NCBI GenBank assembly: GCA_910576875.1
Contig: CAJTKI010000007.1
Location: 1 to 37,775, forward strand
Direction of reading: 5' to 3'
Origin: an uncultured Christensenella sp.
GTDB lineage: Bacteria > Bacillota > Clostridia > Christensenellales > UBA3700
Length of the DNA stretch: 37,775 nt
The position numbers were made by a program, and so were the translations under genes. A model generated the notes under the pieces. It searched no databases. It saw nothing but the letters and a program-made list of their open reading frames with translations, and was not told the origin of the DNA. This document shows, piece after piece, positions 8,243 through 18,454 of this stretch. The stretch's first letter is position 1, and every line of letters starts with the position of its first letter.

Positions 8243-9181
8243 TTATGCGGGATCAACATTGGTCGCAGAGGTGGCTGGGCGATTACGACGTGCGATGCGC
8301 GTGTTGATCGCGATATAGACCGCGAGCAAAACCGCGATCGTCGCGAGCACGACGACGAACATGACCCACGGCGCGACCTTGTGGTCGAAGAAATAGTATT
8401 CGCAATCAAAGCCCTTGCGGATCGCTTCGACGGCTTGGGCGGGCAACTGGTCGCCCATCTCGTCCAAAATGCCGTGCATATACGCCTGGCGGAAGATAAC
8501 GGTCGAATAGGTACCGGGAATAAAACCGACGAAATTCTGAATCCCTTTGCCCATGGACGAGATCGGCATATACGCGCCGCACAAAAATCCGTACATCGAC
8601 GAAACGAGCGTACAGATGCCGCTCATCGCGCCTTGCGAACGAATAAACACGCCGACGATCGAAATGATCAATGATCCCATCGACACGGTCAACAGGATAT
8701 TGAGCACGACGAGCAAGATATCGGCAAACGTCAGATACCATCCGACGATCGCGAGATAGATCAAACTGATGACGAGTACGATCAGACAGATCAATACCGT
8801 CGTAAGAAAATTGGCGACCGTATAGGACAGATTGAGCGCGAACTTGCCGATCGGCGCGATCTCGAATCCGCGCAACGTCTTTTTGAGTCTGTCGTCGATG
8901 CGCATATTGGAACAAAACGCGATCGTAATGCACGACGTCGACAGGATCGACGAAAAAAGCCAACTGCCCGTAAACGAATTGAGCATGCTGCGACTGATCT
9001 CGAAACCTTCCGGCAGCGATCCGACGATCGAATCTTCGTACACGCCGCGCAAGAACAGCAAAAACAAAACGATGAGAATCAACGGCGTCATCATCGAAAA
9101 GAAAAACGTCAAGCGGTCTTTGAAATACAGCCGTATATTGCGTTCCAACATAAAACGGAACGCGTTCAACTTCTCTTTCAT
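8243..9181 (-). CDS. ABC-2 type transporter permease
   Basis: This 312-residue integral membrane protein should form the channel of an ABC exporter. It begins with a cytoplasmic segment (KLNAFRFMLERNIRLYFKDRLTFFFSM), then a transmembrane helix, an extracytoplasmic loop, and a cluster of about five more hydrophobic helices, as in the ABC-2 family. The start overlaps the stop of the ATPase gene as ATGA, so the two should be translated together. The 118 bp between its stop and the tRNA terminator hold no clear terminator for this operon. The TetR-type regulator at the head of the operon suggests export of a drug or toxic compound, but the substrate is unknown. Confidence 0.92.
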   Translation of the reverse strand: MKEKLNAFRFMLERNIRLYFKDRLTFFFSMMTPLILIVLFLLFLRGVYEDSIVGSLPEGFEISRSMLNSFTGSWLFSSILSTSCITIAFCSNMRIDDRLKKTLRGFEIAPIGKFALNLSYTVANFLTTVLICLIVLVISLIYLAIVGWYLTFADILLVVLNILLTVSMGSLIISIVGVFIRSQGAMSGICTLVSSMYGFLCGAYMPISSMGKGIQNFVGFIPGTYSTVIFRQAYMHGILDEMGDQLPAQAVEAIRKGFDCEYYFFDHKVAPWVMFVVVLATIAVLLAVYIAINTRIARRNRPATSATNVDPA

Positions 9182-10098
9182 CGAACTTCCTCCTTCAATT
9201 GCTTGCCCGTGACGTTGAGAAACACGTTGTCCATTCTGCCTTTGACGACCTCGAAATCGCGAATGTCGTCCGAATACGTCGTCAAGATTTCTTTGGCGCG
9301 GGCGATCTCTTTGACCCGAATCGTCAAAAATCCGTTGTCCGTCCGATACTCGACGCCGTCCGCGTCGAAACGCGTCGGCAAACCGTCCGCATAGTCGTAA
9401 ATCTTGACGAAGTCGTAGGCGTAACGGTTCTTCAACCGATTGGGCGTATCGCCCGCGACGATCTTGCCGCTGTCCATGATAACGACGTAGTCGGCATCGC
9501 CGGCTTCTTCCATGTAATGCGTCGTGAGCAATACGGTCAACGCCTGGTCGCGGCGCAACTCGTCGAGAAACTCCCAGACGGCAATGCGCGTATTGGGATC
9601 GAGCCCGGTGGTCGGCTCGTCCAAAATCAAGATTCGGGGCGAATGGATCAACGCGCGCGCAATGTCGATGCGCCGTTGTTGACCGCCGGACAGTTTGCCG
9701 AACGGTCTTTTGATCAGATCCCGAAATTGCAGTTTGTCGGCGAGATACGACAGGCGTTGCTCGAACGCTTTGCCGCGCAGACCGTAAAGTCCGGCGCGCG
9801 ATCGGAGATTGTCGTACACGCTGAGACGAACGTCCAATACGTTTTCCTGAAATACGACGCCCAGTCTGGGCTTGATCTGCGCCATGTCCTTATCGACGGA
9901 AAAGCCGTCGATCCATACCTGCCCGCCATCCTTTTCGAGCAGATTGCACAAGATGTTGATCGTCGTGCTTTTGCCGGCGCCGTTGAGCCCCAAAAACGCG
10001 AACAGTTCGCCTTCGTTGACGCAAAAGGAAATGCCGTCCACGGCTTTAACGTCTTTGAAATACTTTTTCAAATCCCGAATTTCGATTACGTGCTTCAT
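9178..10098 (-). CDS. ABC transporter ATP-binding protein (drug/Na+ exporter type)
   Basis: This 306-residue ATPase should power the adjoining ABC-2 permease from the cytoplasmic side. Walker A is GLNGAGKST (about residues 37-45), the signature is LSGGQQRRIDIARAL, Walker B is ILILDEPTTGLD, and the switch histidine is in LLTTHYMEEAGD. The last 90 residues or so form the short C-terminal domain typical of NatA/DrrA-like subunits. The gene starts 3 bp after the regulator stop, and the run of G at the end of the regulator gene serves as its ribosome binding site. The order regulator, ATPase, permease argues for one autoregulated export operon. Confidence 0.94.
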   Translation of the reverse strand: MKHVIEIRDLKKYFKDVKAVDGISFCVNEGELFAFLGLNGAGKSTTINILCNLLEKDGGQVWIDGFSVDKDMAQIKPRLGVVFQENVLDVRLSVYDNLRSRAGLYGLRGKAFEQRLSYLADKLQFRDLIKRPFGKLSGGQQRRIDIARALIHSPRILILDEPTTGLDPNTRIAVWEFLDELRRDQALTVLLTTHYMEEAGDADYVVIMDSGKIVAGDTPNRLKNRYAYDFVKIYDYADGLPTRFDADGVEYRTDNGFLTIRVKEIARAKEILTTYSDDIRDFEVVKGRMDNVFLNVTGKQLKEEVR

Positions 10099-10100
10099 GA

Positions 10101-10658
10101 TTACCCCCCGTTGCGATCGCGGATATACACCCGATACAGCGCGCGGAACTGCGCGGTAAGCCGCTCGGAAATCTCGTCGTCCGACATATCGCTGTCCGCG
10201 CTTTGCATCGCCGCCAATCCGTACGAATAAATCGTCATGTCCAGATGAAAGGACACGGCGCTCGCTTTGTCCATACCGTATATCGACTGCAACGATCCGA
10301 TGACTTCGACATAATAAGGATCTTGTTCCAAATCGCTCTTGTGAAACGGCCTATCGATATACAGGCGGCGAAACAATTGCTTTTCCGCTTTCGCGAATTT
10401 GACGAATCCCATTCCGTACGCTTTGTACAGCGTGTATCCGCTCTTACCCGAATACTCCGCGATGTATCGTCTATGCAAATTGCCGATATGCGCGTCCAAC
10501 TCCCGTTCCAGTTCCGCCATATTCCGAAATACCGAATACACGGGCTGCGTGGAACAGCCCAAGCGTTTTGCCAGATTTCTGGCGCTCACTTCGGTTTCGG
10601 CGCGGATCAACTCGACCGCGCAGTCCAAAACGTCTTGTTTGTCGATCGTCTTGCGCAT
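10101..10658 (-). CDS. TetR-family transcriptional regulator of the ABC exporter
   Basis: This 185-residue regulator has an N-terminal helix-turn-helix (about residues 20-50: VSARNLAKRLGCSTQPVYSVF, then RNMAELERELDAH) and an all-helical C-terminal ligand domain, the usual TetR layout and size. I chose the ATG at 10658 because GGAGAG lies a few bases upstream and because longer starts would lie inside the promoter and operators. Two near-identical palindromes cover that promoter, so the protein most likely represses its own operon and is released by a compound the transporter exports. Confidence 0.88.
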   Translation of the reverse strand: MRKTIDKQDVLDCAVELIRAETEVSARNLAKRLGCSTQPVYSVFRNMAELERELDAHIGNLHRRYIAEYSGKSGYTLYKAYGMGFVKFAKAEKQLFRRLYIDRPFHKSDLEQDPYYVEVIGSLQSIYGMDKASAVSFHLDMTIYSYGLAAMQSADSDMSDDEISERLTAQFRALYRVYIRDRNGG

Positions 10659-10673
10659 ATCTCTCCGTATAAA

Positions 10674-10710
10674 ATAACACGTGTTATATCGAAGTATAAC
10701 ACGTGTTATA
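10674..10710. promoter_or_regulatory. Two tandem palindromic operators over the TetR-ABC promoter
   Basis: ATAACACGTGTTAT occurs at 10674-10687 and again at 10696-10709, the second extending to 16 bp as TATAACACGTGTTATA (10695-10710). Both are perfect inverted repeats and their centres are 22 bp apart, two helical turns. The right-hand copy fills the spacer and touches the -10; the left-hand copy covers the transcription start. I infer binding of two TetR dimers on one face of the DNA. Confidence 0.88.
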
Positions 10711-10721
10711 TCAACTGTCAA
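10693..10721 (-). promoter_or_regulatory. Promoter of the tetR-ABC operon
   Basis: On the minus strand, TTGACA (10721-10716), a 17-bp spacer and TATACT (10698-10693) occur together. The expected start is about 10686, inside the left palindrome, giving a leader of about 28 nt with a GGAGAG site. Confidence 0.85.
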
Positions 10722-10771
10722 GCGTAGTTAAAAAGATTGGAACTCCCGATCGATCGCAAATTCCGCGCCGC

Positions 10772-13147
10772 TTACTCGACGATGCCCAGACAATACGCGT
10801 CGATCGACGCTTCGACGATCTTCCCGTCCGCGGTCTCGAATGCGACCTGCCAGCATCCCGTTACCGGATAATCCGCCGCGATGCGTCCGCGCATGCCTTT
10901 ACACACGCCGATCTGCGCATAGGCGGGCGCGTCGCTCAGCAATTCCACGCGATCGTCTCTGCAAAACGGATAGGGCGCAAACTTGGTATGTCCGTAAAAA
11001 TCCGCGCGGCGCTCGATCTTGCGCAACAGCCGTCGGGTCTGCTCGGGCAACGCGCCGATCGAACGCAGATCCCGCGGATGCACGGCGACGACGGCATAGT
11101 CTCCTTCTTGATGCGGATTGGCAAACATCGCAAAGACGAATTCCGATCCGTCGACGAACGAAACGACGGCACCGTCGCAACCCTTGCGAATGCCTTTGGC
11201 GCACAATGCTCCGAGATCGGCGATCAACTCGACCGCATCCCCGCGCCTAAGTCCCGATCGCGTATCTTCCGCCAACCCCGCCCGATATGCCGCGTACAGC
11301 CGCCGATGCATCGACTGCAACAGGTCGCGCCCGAACTTGTCGACCTTGCGGTCGTAGGTCAAAATGCCGTTGATCTCTTCTTCCACGTCGCTGAGCTGCG
11401 TATAGACGGCGGCGCACAGACCGCGTTGGGCATACGGGATGACCTGCGTATCGTACAGCCGTCGCAGCGCGGCGCGCAACCGCTCGCGGTCGCGAAAAAT
11501 CTTGTATCCGAACAATTTGTTCGGCATCTGCATATGTCCGCGCACCGGCATCGAATATCCGCCGAACTCGGACAGCACAACGCAACGCGGATCGTTGCGC
11601 GGCATGCGCACCTTGCGGAAATAGACGTGCATGGACTTAAAATCGGACGTATCCTTGCCCTGATCGTGCCATCCGCTGACGCTGTCGATCAGACGCGTAT
11701 CGTCGATCGAACGCACGTATCGGGTCATCTCGACGCTGTCGAACTGTCCCCAGCCCTCGTTGAAAATACACCACAAAACGATGGACGGAAACGCACGCAG
11801 ATACTCGACCGTCTCGCCGACGAAATCGCGGTACCGCTCGCGCTCTCGCGCGTCGGCGCGCGCAAACGCGCGGTAATGCTTGGTATCGTCGAGCATGACG
11901 CCCGCGAACGGCAGCGCCGCGATCACGTCCAAACGATAGCGATCCCCGCCCGACACCATATCCTGCCACACGAGCATGCCCAGACGGTCGCAGTGGTAAT
12001 ACCAACGCCGCGGCTCGATCTTGATATGCTTGCGCAGCATGTTGAAACCGCAAGCCTTGATGCGTTCGATATCCGAGATCATCGCCCGATCGCAAGGCGG
12101 CGTCAACAAACTCTCCGGATAATATCCCTGATCGAGCACGCCGCTCTGAAAGATATCGCGACCGTTGAGTCGGATGCGGCGTTGTCCGCGCGCGTCGCAA
12201 ACGCACTCGATCTTGCGCATGCCGAAGTAGCCTTGTACGCAATCCTGCCCCGCCGTCACGACGACCGTATACAAGTGCGGACACTCGGGCGACCACGGAA
12301 CAAACGCGCCCATCGGAAGCGTATGCGTCCCGCCGCCGTCGACCGTCGCGCTTACGATCTCGCGATCGCCGTCCGACACGACGATGCGCGCGCAATCGAT
12401 CTCTCCGCACACCGTAAAGCGCACGTCCACCGACGCGCGATCGTAATCGGGGACGCAACAAAGATCGCCGATATACGTCGCGGGCACTTGCTCCGTCCAT
12501 ACGCTGCCCCAAATCCCCGACTGCGGCGTATACCATATCCCGCCGCGCCGCATCGTCTGTTTGCCTTTGGGCAACGCGCTGCGATCGGTAAAATCGACGA
12601 CGTGCACTTGCAGATCGTTGTCGCCCGCGCATACATAGTCGGTAATATCCAGCGTGATCGGCAAGTAGCCGCCGACGTGCAAACCGACGCGCTTGCCGCC
12701 GATCCGGATTTCGCAAATCTGATCGACCGCGTCCAAATGCAGCAACGTACGTCCCGCGCCCGCAACCGCAAACGTCCGCTCGTAAATCAAAACCTGATTG
12801 ACATTGAGAATTCTGCCGACGCCCGACAAGTCGCACTCGGGCGAAAACGGCACCAAAATTTCGCCTTGCCACGCCCATGCCGCGTCGCCGCCGCAATCGA
12901 CGTACTCCCGACACGATACGATCGCATAGCGCCACCGACCGTTGAGACACGTATATCCGCCGCGCACCATATCGGGACGCGGATATTCGGACAGCGGAAT
13001 ATCGCCGACCTCGAATTCGCCCAGATCGTCTCCGCTGCGCAATCTTACGCGCCGATCCCACGTCGCAACCGCCTTGCGGTACCGACCGTCGTCGGGCTCG
13101 AAACAAAACGGATGCGCCCGTATTACATCGACCAAACCGTACGTCAT
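10772..13147 (-). CDS. Glycoside hydrolase family 2 protein with duplicated C-terminal module
   Basis: This 791-residue protein has no signal peptide and should act in the cytoplasm. It carries the GH2 series: N-terminal sugar-binding jelly-roll domain (about residues 60-220), Ig-like domain (225-310) and TIM barrel (320-620). The acid/base glutamate is E464 in CIFNEGWGQF and the nucleophile is E527 in VLSEFGGYS. Substrate specificity (galactoside, glucuronide or mannoside) cannot be read. Residues 634-697 and 729-791 are two diverged copies of a small beta-rich module (R-G/D-D-x-VEL, then KG-x-x-G-x-x) not usual for GH2. The start has AGGTGA upstream and its own promoter. No transporter for the sugar is adjacent. 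Confidence 0.87.
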   Translation of the reverse strand: MTYGLVDVIRAHPFCFEPDDGRYRKAVATWDRRVRLRSGDDLGEFEVGDIPLSEYPRPDMVRGGYTCLNGRWRYAIVSCREYVDCGGDAAWAWQGEILVPFSPECDLSGVGRILNVNQVLIYERTFAVAGAGRTLLHLDAVDQICEIRIGGKRVGLHVGGYLPITLDITDYVCAGDNDLQVHVVDFTDRSALPKGKQTMRRGGIWYTPQSGIWGSVWTEQVPATYIGDLCCVPDYDRASVDVRFTVCGEIDCARIVVSDGDREIVSATVDGGGTHTLPMGAFVPWSPECPHLYTVVVTAGQDCVQGYFGMRKIECVCDARGQRRIRLNGRDIFQSGVLDQGYYPESLLTPPCDRAMISDIERIKACGFNMLRKHIKIEPRRWYYHCDRLGMLVWQDMVSGGDRYRLDVIAALPFAGVMLDDTKHYRAFARADARERERYRDFVGETVEYLRAFPSIVLWCIFNEGWGQFDSVEMTRYVRSIDDTRLIDSVSGWHDQGKDTSDFKSMHVYFRKVRMPRNDPRCVVLSEFGGYSMPVRGHMQMPNKLFGYKIFRDRERLRAALRRLYDTQVIPYAQRGLCAAVYTQLSDVEEEINGILTYDRKVDKFGRDLLQSMHRRLYAAYRAGLAEDTRSGLRRGDAVELIADLGALCAKGIRKGCDGAVVSFVDGSEFVFAMFANPHQEGDYAVVAVHPRDLRSIGALPEQTRRLLRKIERRADFYGHTKFAPYPFCRDDRVELLSDAPAYAQIGVCKGMRGRIAADYPVTGCWQVAFETADGKIVEASIDAYCLGIVE

Positions 13148-13171
13148 TTCGCATCACCTGCCTTCGGGGTA

Positions 13172-13200
13172 AGTATACGCGATCCGAACGCGATTGTCAA
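13172..13200 (-). promoter_or_regulatory. Promoter of the GH2 gene
   Basis: On the minus strand, TTGACA (13200-13195), a 17-bp spacer and TATACT (13177-13172) lie 24 bp before the start codon. Confidence 0.82.
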
Positions 13201-13211
13201 TGTCGGCTCGA

Positions 13212-13228
13212 CGGCGAACGGTTCGCCG
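13212..13228. repeat. 17-bp inverted repeat upstream of the GH2 promoter
   Basis: CGGCGAAC and GTTCGCCG flank a single base, ending 11 bp upstream of the GH2 -35 hexamer. It could be an operator for the glycosidase gene or a secondary hairpin after the ftsH terminator. There is no T run next to it. Confidence 0.45.
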
Positions 13229-13245
13229 CCTCGCGGTTTGCGCAA

Positions 13246-13274
13246 CAAAACGCGGCGCCCGATGGGACGCCGCG
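13246..13274 (-). terminator. Terminator downstream of ftsH
   Basis: On the minus strand, CGCGGCG-T-CCC, the loop ATC, and GGG-CGCCGCG form a hairpin with one bulged base, followed by TTTTG. It lies 23 bp after the ftsH stop. Confidence 0.8.
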
Positions 13275-13296
13275 GCTTTGCGGTCTTCTTAACCGA

Positions 13297-15390
<2,094 letters not shown>

Positions 15391-15433
15391 TTTACCTCCG
15401 CGACAGCCGAAAACGGCAATTTACGCTGTCTCT

Positions 15434-15462
15434 ATCTTAATATAAAAGTACCCGCTCGTCAA
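15434..15462 (-). promoter_or_regulatory. Promoter of ftsH
   Basis: On the minus strand, TTGACG (15462-15457), a 17-bp spacer and TAAGAT (15439-15434) occur together. A long imperfect inverted repeat (CCCGCT ... AGCGGG, about 15451-15482) runs into the -35 and may be the terminator of the upstream YyaC-like gene. Confidence 0.65.
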
Positions 15463-15499
15463 GCGTAAGATCGACGACAAGCGGGCGCGGAGTGTAAAT

Positions 15500-15940
15500 T
15501 TATGCTAAAATCGCCCGCATCGCAAGATCCGCGGTGCGCTGCGCCATGCGTTCCACAAAGCGCTCGTCGCGCGTACGCAGTTCCAGCAAACGATCCGAAT
15601 CCGCCTCTCCCACGATCGCCATCAACCCGATATCGCCGACCCGTGTGCGTTCGGGATGAAACGCGCCGCCCGGCTTGATCCCCTGCTCGGACAGCTTGAT
15701 CCTGCCGATGTCCTTGCTCTTGCCCAGCGTCGCGTCGATCACGACGACGACGTCGCCCGCGTGATAACGCCGCACCATGCGAGCGTACTGTTCGATGTTG
15801 AGCGACGTAATCGGACGGGCCATCGTCCCGTACACATACGCGCCGACGCCGCGACTGCGGAGCAAGTCCCCCACGCGCGGTCCCAAGCTGTCGCCGACGA
15901 TCTTCGGCGTACCGATACACAAAAAAACCAAATTTCGCAT
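15500..15940 (-). CDS. YyaC-like (DUF1256) sporulation-associated protein
   Basis: This protein of about 146 residues matches the YyaC family, related to the germination protease Gpr: VFLCIGTPKIVGDSLGPRVG, then VYGTMARPITSLN, VVIDATLGKSKDIG, PGGAFHPERTRVGDIGLMAIV. Family members occur in endospore formers, but their exact function is not known. The ATG at 15940 begins right at the conserved core and is preceded by AACAAT and 6 nt, a layout like the leaderless genes of this window, though no good -35 is present. An in-frame TTG at 15982, with GGAAG close upstream, would add 14 residues and cannot be excluded. The gene is transcribed away from the cvpA-like gene. Confidence 0.85.
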   Translation of the reverse strand: MRNLVFLCIGTPKIVGDSLGPRVGDLLRSRGVGAYVYGTMARPITSLNIEQYARMVRRYHAGDVVVVIDATLGKSKDIGRIKLSEQGIKPGGAFHPERTRVGDIGLMAIVGEADSDRLLELRTRDERFVERMAQRTADLAMRAILA

Positions 15941-16023
15941 ACCGGTATTGTTGTCGCCTATGCCGCGTTTCAAACCTGCCAATTTCTTCCAGCCCGACCG
16001 AATCCGCCCTTACGGGAAATCAG

Positions 16024-16052
16024 TTGACATTTGTCTCGATCGGGTATATATT
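16024..16052 (+). promoter_or_regulatory. Promoter of the cvpA-like gene
   Basis: TTGACA (16024-16029), a 17-bp spacer and TATATT (16047-16052) occur together, giving a leader of about 58 nt that ends in a GGGAGG ribosome binding site. Confidence 0.82.
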
Positions 16053-16116
16053 GATAATTGGATGACGATCATTATTCGGAACGCGACGTTCCGAGCACGG
16101 AATCCGGGAGGTTATC

Positions 16117-16740
16117 ATGTCCTATACCGCAATTGCATTTCTGGTAATCATGCTGCTGTCGGCGATTATCGGCACACTGCGCGGTTTTATCAAAACGCTG
16201 TTCAGTCTGCTCTCGACGATCGGCGCGATTGCGCTGACCGTATTCGTCGCGCCGTATCTGAGCAATGTGCTCGGCAGCCAATCGGTATTCCAGAATATGG
16301 GTTCGATCGGCGGCATCGTCGCGTATGCGATCAGCTTTATCGTGATCTTTCTCGTGGCGTTGCTCGTACTCAAAATCATCTGCTCGATCATCAACCGCGT
16401 GTTGTCCAAAGCGCCCGTGTTGTCCAAACTCAACCGTTTTCTCGGTCTGATCCTCAATATGGCGCTCAGCTTCTTCCTGTGCATCGTCGTCGCGTACTTC
16501 ATCGGTCTGTTCGGATCGACCGGCGCGGGACAGGCGATCATCGCGGACGCGCACAAAGACGCGCTTGGCTCGTGGCTGTTCGACAACAACTGGATCGATC
16601 AATTGATGCAGATGCTCGCAAGCAAAAACGCGACTTTTGCCAAACTGCTGGAAATGTTGCAGCAGTTCGCGAATCCGCCCGCCGAGGAGCCCCCCGCGGA
16701 CGTCGCGCGCTTGCTGGCAAGCGTCGCCGGCGCGATTTGA
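16117..16740 (+). CDS. CvpA-family membrane protein
   Basis: This 207-residue protein has four hydrophobic helices (about residues 5-22, 28-47, 63-90 and 105-127) with GTLRGFIKTLFSLLSTIGAI after the first, the hallmark of the CvpA (colicin V production) family. A C-terminal cytoplasmic segment of about 75 residues ends in a Pro/Glu patch. In Bacillota, CvpA-like proteins are linked to envelope processes, but their biochemical role is unsettled. GGGAGG lies 7 nt before the ATG. The gene is monocistronic, with its own promoter and a strong terminator. Confidence 0.82.
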   Translation: MSYTAIAFLVIMLLSAIIGTLRGFIKTLFSLLSTIGAIALTVFVAPYLSNVLGSQSVFQNMGSIGGIVAYAISFIVIFLVALLVLKIICSIINRVLSKAPVLSKLNRFLGLILNMALSFFLCIVVAYFIGLFGSTGAGQAIIADAHKDALGSWLFDNNWIDQLMQMLASKNATFAKLLEMLQQFANPPAEEPPADVARLLASVAGAI

Positions 16741-16766
16741 TCATCGCCGATACATCGCATATCGCT

Positions 16767-16800
16767 ACGCCCGTCTCCGCAAGGAAGCGGGCGTATTTTT
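16767..16800 (+). terminator. Terminator downstream of the cvpA-like gene
   Basis: ACGCCCG pairs with CGGGCGT around an inner CC/GG pairing, followed by ATTTTT. It lies 26 bp after the stop; the T run touches the stop codon of the convergent small membrane gene. Confidence 0.88.
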
Positions 16801-17035
16801 ATAACAGCAATTTGAGCAGCGCGTATCCGAGAATGCCGCCCGCGCCCGCGCCGAACGCGACGCCCGCGCTGTCCGGACCGCCCAACGCCGTCTCGATCGC
16901 AATCGCGACCGCGCCGAGCGCGACCGACGCGCCGATGCAAGCGACCTTGCGACGGGACAGCCCCAACAGCGCCGCGCCGGTCAACACCGCCGCCGCGCCG
17001 ACGAAAAACAACAGCCAGTATTCGTATGTCAGCAT
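16799..17035 (-). CDS. Small hydrophobic membrane protein, unknown function
   Basis: This 78-residue protein has three hydrophobic stretches (about residues 7-25, 33-48 and 58-77), the last two rich in Gly and Ala. SRRK between the first and second would form a cytoplasmic loop. GGGAG lies about 8 nt before the ATG, which supports translation. I do not recognise the family. It ends on the terminator of the cvpA-like gene and is transcribed divergently from the acyltransferase-like gene. Confidence 0.6.
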   Translation of the reverse strand: MLTYEYWLLFFVGAAAVLTGAALLGLSRRKVACIGASVALGAVAIAIETALGGPDSAGVAFGAGAGGILGYALLKLLL

Positions 17036-17114
17036 AGCCCGCTCCCGTCTCTATGTTTATCGCGCGAATCGCCGAATTATGCGCCGCGGCGATCGCATTC
17101 GCGCAAAATAGGGG

Positions 17115-17143
17115 TTGTCAGAAACGCGCGTTTTGTGTATAAT
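17115..17143 (+). promoter_or_regulatory. Promoter of the acyltransferase-like gene; places the start on the ATG
   Basis: TTGTCA (17115-17120), a 17-bp spacer and TATAAT (17138-17143) are followed by six bases (AATCGT) and then ATG at 17150. The normal start point, seven bases after the -10, is the A of ATG, so the mRNA should be leaderless. Confidence 0.85.
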
Positions 17144-17149
17144 AATCGT

Positions 17150-18454
17150 ATGGCGCAACGTTTGGCTAAATGGCACCGTCTGGATAATTCCGCCAAGATC
17201 TATCCAATGATGGTCAATAAACAGAATCAGAATTTGTTTCGGATCGCTTACGAGATGCAACAACCCGTAGATCCGACTCTGTTACAGCAGGCCTTGGAGC
17301 TGACGTTGACGCGCTTCCCTTCGTTCAAAGTCAAATTGATGAAAGGTATATTCTGGTATTATTTCGATACCAACGATATGAAACCCAAAATCCACGCGAT
17401 GGACGATGTCGCGTACGCCAAGATTACGCACAACAATTGCAACGGCTACCCGTTCCGCGTCAACTGGTTCCGCAACATGGTCGCGGTGGACTTCTTCCAC
17501 GCGGTGACGGACGGCGCGGGCGCGAACGAGTTCGTCAAAAGTCTGATCTATACCTATCTCAATCTCGCCGGACACAACATCTACCCGGACTGCAAAATCA
17601 AGACGGTCGGATCTCCGATCGATCCCAAAGAGTTGGAAGACAGCTTTGTCGCCAATTATCGCAAAGTCCGGCTCAAAGATCTGCAAATCAATTCGCTCAA
17701 AGGCAAACCGGCTTACCGCATCCAAGGCATTTTGCTCGAAGGCAACGGCAAAGGCATCCTGCACATGTATTGCGACGTGCGCAAACTGCTCGACATATGC
17801 CACGACATGCATTGCACGATCACCGAATTGCTCGGCGCACTGCTCATTCTCTCCGTCTACGAGACGCAGGTCAAGGACAACCCCGCGAAAGTAGACGATA
17901 TGCAACTGTTTTTGCCGATCAATCTGCGCAAGTTTTTCCACTCGCGCACGCTGCGCAACTTTACGCTGTTTTCGCGCGTTTCCGCCGATTGGAATACCGA
18001 TATGCAATTGGAAACGCTGATCGCGCGCATTCACGATTCGCTCGCGCGAGATATGGACAAACAACTGCTCAGCGACAAAATCGCGACGACGGTGCGCGGA
18101 GAAAAATTTATGCTGTTCCGCCTGATGCCGTTGTTTCTCAAAAAAATCGTCTTTAACGTCGGCAACGTCTTTTTCGGCAAGAACAAACGCACGGCGACGT
18201 TCTCCAACATCGGGATCGTCGATCTGCCCGAAGACATGCGCGCGCATGTGCGGCACGTCCATTTTACGATCGGCGCAAACCCCAAATCTCCGTTTACGAT
18301 GACGGCGGCGTCGACGTTCGGGGAACTGTGCATCTCGTTCGTCCGCGCGTTCGGGAGTACGGATATCGAACGCAGATTCGCGCGGTATTTGACCGATCTG
18401 GGCATCGACGTATCCGTCGCGTCCAACTTCTGGGAGGTGGATCATGCGCTGTAA
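17150..18454 (+). CDS. Condensation-domain/alcohol acetyltransferase-like protein
   Basis: This 434-residue protein belongs to the CoA-dependent acyltransferase (condensation-like) fold. The active-site motif HxxxDG is H117-AVT-D121-G122 in DFFHAVTDGAGANEF. The C-terminal half contains FLPINLRKFFHSRTLRNF, like the conserved second half of alcohol acetyltransferase-like proteins. It begins with KWHRLDNSAKIYP, the usual family opening, which supports the ATG at 17150. A GTG at 17135 would lie inside the -10 hexamer and cannot be translated from this promoter. The last 11 bp overlap the DUF6320 gene, a partner often found with this family. The acyl donor and acceptor are unknown. Confidence 0.83.
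   Translation: MAQRLAKWHRLDNSAKIYPMMVNKQNQNLFRIAYEMQQPVDPTLLQQALELTLTRFPSFKVKLMKGIFWYYFDTNDMKPKIHAMDDVAYAKITHNNCNGYPFRVNWFRNMVAVDFFHAVTDGAGANEFVKSLIYTYLNLAGHNIYPDCKIKTVGSPIDPKELEDSFVANYRKVRLKDLQINSLKGKPAYRIQGILLEGNGKGILHMYCDVRKLLDICHDMHCTITELLGALLILSVYETQVKDNPAKVDDMQLFLPINLRKFFHSRTLRNFTLFSRVSADWNTDMQLETLIARIHDSLARDMDKQLLSDKIATTVRGEKFMLFRLMPLFLKKIVFNVGNVFFGKNKRTATFSNIGIVDLPEDMRAHVRHVHFTIGANPKSPFTMTAASTFGELCISFVRAFGSTDIERRFARYLTDLGIDVSVASNFWEVDHAL

Noticed and set aside
17135..17149. GTG start for the acyltransferase-like gene
   Set aside because: The GTG overlaps the -10 hexamer, upstream of the expected transcription start.
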